DNA of 64,000 nucleotides, from positions 27,600,129 to 27,664,128 of the forward strand of contig NW_024037059.1 in NCBI RefSeq assembly GCF_015706575.1, in the 5' to 3' direction. Under the pieces are notes generated by a model, which saw only the letters and a program-made list of their open reading frames with translations, did no database searches and was not told the DNA's origin. Both the position numbers and the translations under genes were made by a program. This DNA is from Patiria miniata. Lineage: Eukaryota > Echinodermata > Asteroidea > Valvatida > Asterinidae. Positions 55,396-64,000 of this stretch are shown one piece after another. Position 1 is the first letter of the stretch. The number at the start of each line of letters is the position of its first letter.

Positions 55396-58300
55396 TCAAC
55401 TTTCTTTCAATAAGCTTTTTAAGTCTACAAAGTCTTGAACTTTTTTGTTGCTGCCGATGAACATGGTCTGCTGCCCTTGTGCTATGATGTCTCCTTTTGC
55501 ATTGAAGACATCGGCCTTTGTGAACGCCAGACTCTTACCCGCTTTGATAAGTTCGGCTTCCATGGCAACTTTCTCGCCAATCTTGGCAGCCTGCATAAAA
55601 CTGGAAACAAAAGGGAATAAACTTTAAACTGACAAGTTTTGTTTATCTAGCAGAGTGATCCCATTTGCAATTTCTCAGGTTTGAATTGCAAATGCTAAAG
55701 GGAATATACATCATTTGCTTTTGCTTTAATTTTCAGAAATGGATGGAATTGGGGGTTGGAAATATATAGCAAATATAGTTACACTGACTTTTTTGAGGTT
55801 TGGGGTTCGAAAATGCTATAAAAACCAAGAAAAACAATCATTTTCCTGTAGTCTGGTTCCCTGACTCCATTTAAGAAGAAACAGAGCAGTTTACATACAT
55901 TGGGGAATTTGTATGGCCAGGGGACCAGTCTAGCTGGCTTGTACCCGTTCATAGGTGTGTAATCGATTGCAAACAAGTGCGATGGTCAATTTGGGGCCAG
56001 TATTTGAAAAAAAAAGCCAGTTTTTTTCCAACGCTGGTCAGCCGACCAGCGTTGGAAATTGATACAAAAATACCACTTTTCTTGAAAATGACAGTATACC
56101 AGGTGCCATGATTTTACAGGATGCTAATTACACTGTCATTCACTAACAGTCCAGCAAGGTATTTCAAAATGATTTGGTAGTTTTTTTTTTGGATGTTTGC
56201 AAATGTTGTATTTTCCCTTTAACATCGCTAATGTTAATATCGCTATGTTAACATTATGGCCTTTGGTCCATTCCAAGCTACATGGACATACAGGACTATT
56301 TATGACTTGTGACTAGCTTCCCATGATCAAAGACAGACAAACTGGGAGAATGCCAACTTGAGGCTCGATAGCAGCTTAGTTGGTAGTGTGACGGTACATG
56401 TACAGTGTTTCGAGTGTCTGGTTCATACCCCACTCCACTCAATTGTGTCAACTCTAACCCTGCAAGAGGCAATACAGTGTATCACGTGGACAAATCTGTG
56501 GGACCTTGCTGCATCGAGCCAACAATACCAGGCATAAACGGCCAAGTCTGAAACAATGAGAGCCAGTCCCATTGAACAATGCCACAGTTGTATCCTGCTG
56601 CATTTGGTGACTACAGACTCTGAGGCAGTTTGGCCTTGAGACTTTTGGCCTGATGGATCTTGCTACACCGAGTAGGACTGTCACTTAGACAATTGTTGCA
56701 TGTTGATGCGTTAAGCAGGCCTTCTACTTCTAGCATTGTCCAACCAAAATACCCTAGAGGGTTAGTGACTATAATCAAATTAAAAAACAATAGAAGTTGA
56801 ATACAAAGAACTTCCATCTTCAAGTCCGCATTACCTCATGTTAAATTGCACACTAACTCCAAGTCGTCCATCGGTCCCTGTCAGTATAGACAAAGTAGTC
56901 ATGTAATCGACTAGTGACATTGTGAAGCCACCGTGTAGCGTCCCCTGTCCATTCGCGTGTTCCTCCTCAACAGTCAGTTCACATCGACATCGCCCTGGAC
57001 TGACTGAAACAAGATTGACCTAAAAAACATAAATTTACTTCGGGATTATTTGCCGTTTGACTTCTGGGAAACGTCTGGTAGGCAGAGCAGGTGGGGGGGG
57101 GGGGGGGGGGGGTTAAATAGTGTCAGAGTACTGCATTATTTTTGTATTATGAAAGTCATAGCTTAGTTATAGTTATAATTTAAAGGTCTACCTGCCTAAC
57201 TGGTTATGTTAAAATTAAAAGTCATAAAAGTTAACTTTCTTAGTTTGACATGATTAAATTACATGAATAACAGGAATAATTTGTGTACATACACAGTGTG
57301 ACGAAAAGAATGTTGCAGCCCGACGCCACTTTTTTCTTCATATGTCATCTCAATGAAGCCAGTCAGTGCCAGTCATTGCAAAAATGATGATAAGATATGA
57401 ATCTGGGACTGACATAACTGAGAAAAATATCCAATCTTGTTAGGGAATACTTAGACAATTTTCTTGACTCATAGACTTTGCACACAAAATATTGTATGTG
57501 TTGTGCCCATTCTTGAAAATCACGCATTCTCGAGAATGGGTATGCACATTCTTGAGAATGTGCAACTGGATCCTTGCTCAATCTTGGCAAAAAATAACTC
57601 TTCCAGATTGAGCGCACATTCAGTCTTGTCGATGCCGAGCACCGGCTGCGCTTGGCTAGTCTAGCTGAATCCTCGTTCACTGATTCTTAATAATTATACT
57701 GTTGCAACGCAAGGCGCTGAAAAGTAGAGTGGATATGATAAGTATACGCGTATTGGGGGAGGGGACCGGGGGAAAAAATAAGAATAAAGAAGAAAGAATT
57801 CAGATTTTTGGGATAATAAAAGAGGGGGGGGGGGAACATAAGAATGAAGAATGTGAAGAATGAGAATGAATACTGCGACATCCCATAGTGCTAATGCTAT
57901 TTCCCATTTAAATTGCCACCAATTTATTGTTTACACCCCACCATAACGTCGCAGAGCTGGATTCTATCTAGTCAAAAGAGCAATTTTGGCAGCTTCTGGA
58001 CATCGTGGCACGCATATGATACATACAGGGACTTGTACTTGTCTAGCCTAAACAAAGCACTTCCCAGACTAGTTCCCAGTCCTCCGTTATTACAAAACTT
58101 CCCATAAGTTGGCAGGAAAAAGCAATAATAACAGGTTTAATATGATTCAAATTATCGTAGTTATACGAGTACAGAAGCATAGAACATTTTCTTTCCTCTT
58201 TATATGAATTGTTTCCCTTTTAACCGCTATACAATTCATTTAACATAATTATGTCGTGCAATGTTTGTTAAGATTGGGCAAAATTCATAAATTGTGCACG

Positions 58301-60128
58301 TGATATTCCCACCCAATCTTAAGAATGAGCGCTCATTCTTAAGAACGCGTGCTCGTTCTTAAGAATGGGCGCTCATTCTTAAGAATGCGCGCCCATTCTC
58401 GAGAATGCGTAATTTTCAAGAATGGGCACAACATATGCACTCAACAGTCAACTCTCCGACTCCATGGGCGTTTTCAAATCCCTGTTCTTGACAACACGCG
58501 TGTAACACGAGAACGTGTTCTCGAGCTGATTGTTACGAACGCGCAGGTGCGTGTCGCATCGATATAAAGCAATGCAAAATGGCCGACAATCGTCTGAATT
58601 TGTACTTAGGCCTATTCCAAATGAACGAGGACGACTGTTGCAAAACCGGACATGCGGGGATGAAATTGCAGACCTGCACTATAAATGGTATTCTTATTCC
58701 AATCATTAGGGTTTTAGCAAAAAAAAAACACACAAAACAAATTACGAATCTGCACAGTCCGCCATTTTGTTCAAGCTGCACCTCGCCGAACCCTCCATCA
58801 ACCGGGGAGTGAAAAATTCGATCCGCGAACGCCCTCTTGGGTCTGTTCGTCACGTTCGAGACCGCCGTTCTCGTGTCGGGTTAACCCTAGCCCTGGTGGA
58901 CTCCCTTTCCTCCCTACGTTACGGAGGGAGTCCTGAGTACACATGTGATCACAACCGAACGAAAACATTTCTTACCAATAATTTCCATATTTTTACCTTG
59001 TTGGAGAAGCTAATTTTACGTCGTAGTATTCTATGTGTCCTTATCTGTTAGTACGCTGGGTTCAGGAATTCCATATGCGATGCTGACTGACGTCAATCAG
59101 GAAAATAAACTCGAAAGCATCGTTAAACTTGTACGTGTTTAGTCTCTTTTCATCAGTTTCTCACCGCCGAGTCTATTCTAGTCGTACATCATGTACGGTC
59201 TGTGCAGCGTGTAGTCTGGTTCCCTAGACCGGACAATTATTCTCGACGCTCATATCACATCTGGTCCGAGGGACAGACTATGCCGCATGAATATGCAGTG
59301 CGCACGCGCGATTTGCTTAGTAACCACCCTCATACGCACGCGCACTTACTTGAAGGCGCGGTCGCTAATCCAATGACGGAGCGTGTTTTCGCGCCAGTTA
59401 CCAGAAACACGTTTCGGCTTTGGTCATTGGTTGAGCGTTTTCGTGACATCGGTTGGCTGGAGTGACGTCACGGTTCCAACCAAAACTAAACAAATGAGGG
59501 CGCTAGCGTGCGTGCGCGCTTTCGGATCGTACGCACGTACATTTGTACATGTACATGTACATTGTACATTATGCATGACGAACGACTCTGGGAATAAACT
59601 GATGAAAAGAGACTACAAACACGTACAAGTTTAACGTTGCTTTTGAGTTTATTTTCCTGATTAACGTCAGTCAGCATCGCATATGGAATTCCTGAACCCA
59701 GTGGCCAATAGATAAGGATACATAGAGTATGACGGCGTGAAATAAGCTTCTATAACGAGGTAAAACATAACAAAACTCTGGTAAAAATGTTGGGATGGTT
59801 TCATGTAGAAAAGTCTTGTCCTGGACGTTAGTCGTATTGCAATGAAGACTTCGTCCAACCTGGGCTAGGTTAACCCGAGTGTTGTCAAGAACAGGGATTC
59901 GAAAACGCCCCATCAGTCCATCATTTGTCCATAGACTTTGTAATTGTATAGGCCTACAATTACAACCACAGAAGTGGCATCAGGATCCTGCATTCTTTCC
60001 CTACCCCCCCCCCCTCCTCGATAAGTGGTTTCTCATCTTACCTTCTGAAAAATCCGGTCAAAATTCTTTCCCTGCGTCAAAATTTTCCAGACTTGCTTGA
60101 AAATCGCTGCGCTACTGGAGGCTGCCAT
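55396..60128 (-). CDS. ACOT13: Acyl-CoA thioesterase 13-like, paralogue C
   Basis: Minus-strand exons 60128-60042, 57019-56835 and 55600-55396, phases 0 and 2, coding for 158 residues. Exon 1: MAASSSAAIFKQVWKILTQG, KNFDRIFQK. Exon 2: VNLVSVSPGRCRCELTVEEE, HANGQGTLHGGFTMSLVDYM, TTLSILTGTDGRLGVSVQFN. Exon 3: FMQAAKIGEKVAMEAELIK, AGKSLAFTKADVFNAKGDII, AQGQQTMFIG. This is the copy closest to the vertebrate ACOT13 pattern (EEEH-N--GTLHGG, GKSLAFT, LIAQG-HT-). Asn, HGG, Asp and Ser of the active site are present. One extra residue occurs in the TGTDGRLG loop relative to A and B. A 20-residue lysine-rich C-terminal tail is added. Introns hold a TTAA MITE, a family-H repeat, a TIR element and a foldback element. 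Confidence 0.92.
55695..56222 (-). mobile_element. TTAA-flanked MITE (family D), inverted
   Basis: In reverse complement it begins TTAAAGGGAAAATACAACAT and ends near TGTATATTCCCTTTAG, so one TTAA has decayed to CTAA in plus orientation. GGTCAGCCGACCAGCGTTGG marks the centre. It sits in ACOT13-C intron 2. Confidence 0.75.
56440..56775 (+). repeat. Interspersed repeat (family H) in ACOT13-C intron 2
   Basis: Matches 41221-41541 in the same orientation (GTGTATCACGTGGACAAAT-like start, CACAGTTGTATCCTGCTGCA, CACTTAGACAATTGTTGCAT). Confidence 0.7.
57499..58433. mobile_element. TIR DNA transposon with 4-bp TSD (copy 2)
   Basis: Nearly identical to 50899-51870 along its length, with a short deletion in the left palindrome array (near 57612) and another near 58005. 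Flanks are TATG on both sides (57495-57498, 58434-58437). Same TGTTGTGCCC termini. Located in ACOT13-C intron 1. Confidence 0.85.
58466..59910. mobile_element. Foldback element with long inverted arms
   Basis: Outer ends GGGCGTTTTCAAATCCCTGT and ACAGGGATTCGAAAACGCCC are inverted. A second inner pair is 59055-59160 and 59590-59700 (GGTTCAGGAATTCCATATGC against its complement, and ACTTGTACGTGTTTAGTCTC against its complement). Short open frames inside are not recognisable. It lies in ACOT13-C intron 1, inside remains of a family-B MITE (left part about 57306-57494, right part about 59925-59990). Confidence 0.7.
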
Positions 60129-61629
60129 TTTGGGGCTTTAAAACCATGGCCAGTGGAGGGCGGTATTCCCCGACAAAGCACACCGTTTAAAGAAAAGTTT
60201 GCGAAGTGTAACCAAAAACGGCCCATTTTAAACTTCAAACCTCAGAGGCGTATCTGTCTCTCCTCTCTAGAACACGACTTGTCGATCATTAGTTTTGTCT
60301 TAGAAAGGCCAACTGACGAAAGAGCGTTGAGTTCAAGGTGACCGTAAGGCCCTGGCCAAATTCTGCTAAATGCACTTCAAAAATCTGTCATATTTATCGA
60401 AATGATCTGCCAAATTCCCCCGAATTACTCGAAATACACTACAAACGCTATAAATCACATGCAGATGTTGTAGTATTGCCTTAATTAAGGTTCAAATTAC
60501 ATTATAAACAATCTATAGCTCCATTAAGATGTTATGAAATGGCGTAAATTTCAGGCAAAATGCAGTTTCGTCACGACGAAAACCGGAATCTCAGCACCAA
60601 CCTGCCCCATTATGCAAGGGTTTGTTTTAAGCGCTTGAAGCTTTTTTTAAAACAAATATACCTTTTTTTTTCAAATTTACTACGTTTTTTCTGTCAAATA
60701 ACCATTTTTGCAGAATTCTGCCAGAAATCTGCTAAAAAATCCATTCTGTCAAATTTTCTGTCAAACTCGTTTTTCACTGACAAAAAAATCTGTAAAAGTT
60801 AGCCGAAAATCGAAAATTGGTCACCCTGGTTGAGTTTGACCTTTTTATAGCTCCAAACTTTGACGCACTAGCTGTCAACTTGCATGCACGACACTTCCAG
60901 TCGACAGCTGTATCATGATAACCAACTATTGTTGTTATCACAATGTTATCACTGTCTACAGCTTAAAATAAATAAAATAGCGAATTTTGACACGTATAGC
61001 CTTTGTAACAAATTTGACACGCGTGTCAATTTCCTGGCGTAAAACTAAGCATTCAGTACCAAGATACCGTTGATAAGCTTATCTCTAAAACTTGTTAAAA
61101 ACTTTTGCCATTCAATTTCCGCCTCGACATCTGTGTGCAGGTAATGTTCCATACCAATGCACACTGTATGAAATTTTTTTTTATGTCAATTTAAAGTGTC
61201 AAAAGTTTAAAGTCTTGACACCAGGTCCACGCCGTATGGGGGCCTACTATAACTTGCATTGCGTAGAAAAAAGGGGCACAGATATAGGCCTATACAAACG
61301 TATATAAAAGTTAAAGCGCAATGATTTTATAACGTTTGATAATTATAGTTCCCGAGTCAATTACTGAATTACCGGTGTAGCATGAATTTAGGTTTTATGA
61401 AATACGGACTCATTGGTGGTATTGCGCATGCTTATGCATAGATAATTAGGAGAGGGACCGGTCACGTGAGAGGGTTTAACCAATAAAAGGAGGAAAGAGT
61501 CCGATTTTCATACGAGTCTGATTTTCATAATTATGATACGGGTACTGAATTACTGAAACCGTGTCAGCATTTTGTTTTTGGTTTTAAAGTTCCATATTCC
61601 CTTCCATTTTGCAATAGTACATATACCAC
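60129..61629. other. ACOT13-C upstream region; no gene
   Basis: The first bases are the presumptive promoter of paralogue C. From 60340 to 60830, words like TCTGCTAAAT, TCTGCCAAATTC and CTGTCAAATT recur irregularly. No coding region is supported. Confidence 0.45.
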
Positions 61630-61960
61630 TGAAAGGCAGCAGGGGCGTAGCTAGATCATTTTCAAGGGGTGGGGGTGTCGGACCAAATTTGCCGACAAGT
61701 TTGCGTACAAAACATCCGACAAGTAAACGAAAAAGAGGGTCCTCAAATTTACAAATTTGCCGACAGAAAAATCTATGGGAGGTGTGAAAAGTAAAATTTG
61801 CCGACAAACTTGCAACGAAATATTTGACAAGCCAAAAAAAAAACATTAAATTTTTTTAAATGGGGTCCTCAGATTTCAAAAGTTGCCGAGAACAGTAACC
61901 TACAAAAAAAGGCCTTTGTTTTTACAAATTTGCCGATAAAAATATCCTTCACTTTTCAAT
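61630..61960 (+). repeat. AAATTTGCCGACAA irregular repeat
   Basis: After CAGGGGCGTAGCTAG the words AAATTTGCCGACAAG, TTTGCGTACAAAA and close variants recur about six times. It may be an old element interior. No gene content. Confidence 0.6.
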
Positions 61961-62074
61961 GGCAGCCGTCAAAATCAGGGGTAGACAGCCTGTTATCACA
62001 TCTTTAATCTTTTTGACAAGTTTCACATGACATTCGGACAAAGAACTCCTGATTCTTGCAGTCGCTACGATGGC

Positions 62075-62081
62075 TATAAAA
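62075..62081 (+). promoter_or_regulatory. TATA box of lectin gene
   Basis: TATAAAA in context GATGGCTATAAAAGACG, 90 bp upstream of the lectin start codon. This implies a transcription start near 62105 and a 5'UTR of about 65 nt. Confidence 0.6.
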
Positions 62082-62170
62082 GACGACCAAACTGGCTCGA
62101 AAACCACAACTTCCAAGACCAGCACGATCTGAACATTTGTACAACTCTCCTGTTCTGCGAGACATACATC

Positions 62171-63627
62171 ATGAAGACTCTACTTTTGGCGACTGTTCTG
62201 GCGACCATCGGCCAGTTGGCATTGACCGCGTGTCCGAGTTCAAGCGGAGGATCAGGAGCGCCATGGTAAATAAAAGAGAATAGTCAGTCAGTTTGAATTA
62301 AAAAAAACATGCTTCATGTTTAACCCTAACACCTGAAGCTACAAAATACTACCGAGTAGTAACCTGTAGTCTGCATTTCTTTCCATACAAATGTGCACAG
62401 CACATGCAGTATTATGTAGTATTTGGTCCTTGACCACAAACGAGCCCTATAGGCCAAGAGAGCCTTTAGGACGTTGGGGTTAAACGATCGATCAAGCAAA
62501 TTTGATGTTATCCACATTGTGGTTCATTTATGTTATTCGCGCGCCGTAACCCTCAACGAATGTTCAAGTCATCTAAATTGTATAAAATCATCTTACTTTT
62601 TCACAGAAGCACAAGTAAAATAATGACTCAACGGGGTTTCGTTAATTGATGAAAACACACTTGTACGTGTTAGGACATAATTCTTCTACTTATCGACCAT
62701 GAAAGCCAAAATCTCACTGAGACATACCAGACCTTTGTGAGCTTCACCTTTTTTCCAAAAAAAAAATGCTTCGCCTTCTTTCGCAGTCTTACTTTTGTTT
62801 GTATCTTGACTGATAAAAGTACCCCTTAATTCAGTGTGGACCTGAACCAAATGAGATGTTCCTGTTTTCAGGCCTCAGATGGGGTATCGATTATAACTTA
62901 TTAGCAGGGTTCGACTTTAGCGGTAGCTAGCAAGCCAAATGCTATAGTCAAAACAGCGGCGGCGCGGGCTCGTCAAACTACATGTATTCCTAACTAGTCC
63001 GGCTGGCTAGTCAAAAATGATTGGGCTATGGCAAAGATGAAAGGACAGGAAGAAACAAATCATTAAATTCAGAGTTTAATCAAATCTGTATCAATTTGTG
63101 TCTAATATTGTATGAAGTGTGTAGGGTTTAATATATCAGATCAGTTTATCAAAAACACCGACAAGATTGCGTCAGGACACATGTATGCACATTGTTGTTT
63201 ATGAGACACTCTATAAAAGACCAACACGATTATTACGAGGGCTAGTGAAAATACCCGCAGGCTACTATGTTTCAATAGCCCGGCTGGCTATAGTGAAAAC
63301 AAAAGTTAAGGTCGAACCCTGTCTAGTCGATTTATAACACAGGTTCTTCACAATGTCCGAGAGAACCTTGTTGTTGACTGAACATAAAGACTGTCTTCGA
63401 GTGACACAGACTGTTGGTTTGACCCTCAGGCGTGAGGCAGGTGACGCTTGTTACCAAGCCGTCCTCATCCCATCGAAGTGGACTCTCGCACGGGACACTT
63501 GCGAGAAGCTTCACCCAGGTGCTCATCTGGCCACCGTGACTAGCGACATGGAAACCTGGCACATGTTCAACAGCTTCAGGGATGATGTAGACTTGACTGT
63601 CTGCAGGAGTTTCTTCCACTGGATCGG
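62171..63627 (+). CDS. Secreted C-type lectin (5' part, runs off window)
   Basis: Exon 1, 62171-62265, encodes a signal peptide (MKTLLLATVLATIGQLALTA) and a short mature start CPSSSGGSGAP. The splice at TG|GTAAAT joins in phase to exon 2, 63430-63627, restoring Trp. Exon 2 reads WREAGDACYQAVLIPSKWTL, ARDTCEKLHPGAHLATVTSD, METWHMFNSFRDDVD and FFHWIG before a GTAAGT donor. C-type lectin landmarks are Cys of CY, W-x-x-A-x-x-x-C, GAHLATV and HWIG. The calcium- and sugar-binding EPN/QPD and WND motifs and last cysteines are not in the window, so ligand class cannot be told. The remaining exons are expected beyond 64000. Likely an extracellular recognition protein. A hAT-like MITE occupies most of the right half of intron 1. 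Confidence 0.88.
62905..63321. mobile_element. CAGGGTTCGAC TIR element in lectin intron 1
   Basis: Ends CAGGGTTCGACTTTAGCGG and TTAAGGTCGAACCCTG are inverted repeats. Inner CTAGCAAGCC / GGCTGGCTA-like words repeat. CAGGG ends recall hAT elements, but no clean 8-bp target duplication is visible. Confidence 0.6.
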
Positions 63628-64000
63628 GTAAGTTATTTTTTTCGTTACAAAAAATAAAGTTTAATCTCACAAGGATTCCTTTGAGAAAATCGCTGCCCTG
63701 GCAGTCTCCTGAAAACGGATAGAGCATATACTGTTCAAAACGTCGAGTTACAAAACCGGTTCTGTTTAGAACATCACACAAACACAAAATATTGGAATGG
63801 ATGCATGGTACTACAATAAACCTTACATCTTTCAACTTCGTAAGCGTCTGAAAGTATTAGTGTACCTCGACACATCAACATCGGGCCTCGTGATCTGTAG
63901 GCCTGTAATATTCGACTTCATTCCTTTATGGAGTTGGCCTACATGTAATGTGGCTTCTGTCGATGTAGCCCACTATTGGATGGATTCCGTGTAAAATTCA
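63628..64000. other. Lectin intron 2 (partial)
   Basis: No further carbohydrate-recognition exon is recognisable up to the window end. The open frame at 63797-63994 shows no lectin features. Confidence 0.5.

Noticed and set aside
62027..62269. Upstream ATG at 62027 as lectin start
   Set aside because: It precedes the TATA box and has no signal peptide. ATG 62171 gives a classic signal peptide and lies in the expected transcript.

Overview
This window is nuclear DNA of an intron-rich animal. Exons have consensus GT/AG borders, genes are sparse, base composition is AT-rich, and most of the sequence is transposon debris, minisatellites and homopolymer runs. The repeat mix and a secreted C-type lectin gene suggest a marine invertebrate, possibly a deuterostome such as a lancelet or echinoderm. 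The sequence alone does not fix the phylum.

About 3.5-23 kb is a mosaic of nested and duplicated repeats. Its most unusual component is a family of at least 13 short coding-like units. Each encodes (or once encoded) about 80 residues around a conserved core: ELWN, then RGWT, a helix-like DALEIKNCFE, then YF-PDG and ATRGKLP. The pattern is reminiscent of a WWE fold, but this is inferred. Several units sit directly behind a TATA box. They lie in a pair of direct duplications (9.4-11.3 and 14.3-15.8 kb). A diverged pair lies in inverted arms (4.75-5.66 and 16.3-17.6 kb). Pieces of a pogo/Tigger DNA transposon, an R2-like non-LTR reverse transcriptase and a hAT-type MITE with an identifiable empty site are mixed in.

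From 23 to 39 kb there is no confident host gene. It holds a decayed Ty3/gypsy pol (minus strand), an unrelated gypsy-type gag with a possible LTR (plus strand), weak coiled-coil exon remnants, a TTAA-flanked MITE and a degenerate CTCGCGATAA/CTCGAGATGG array.

From 40 to 60 kb lie the real genes. COX5B (nuclear-encoded cytochrome c oxidase subunit 5B, plus strand, four exons) has a CRE site upstream. Three tandem paralogues of acyl-CoA thioesterase 13 (ACOT13; minus strand, three exons each, identical intron phases) follow. All three keep the hotdog-fold active-site residues, but the middle copy lacks nine residues of a core strand. Their introns have collected several families of terminal-inverted-repeat elements, some nested inside one another, and a roughly 40-bp minisatellite.

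At the right edge is the start of a secreted C-type lectin gene (signal-peptide exon plus first carbohydrate-recognition exon), which runs off the window.
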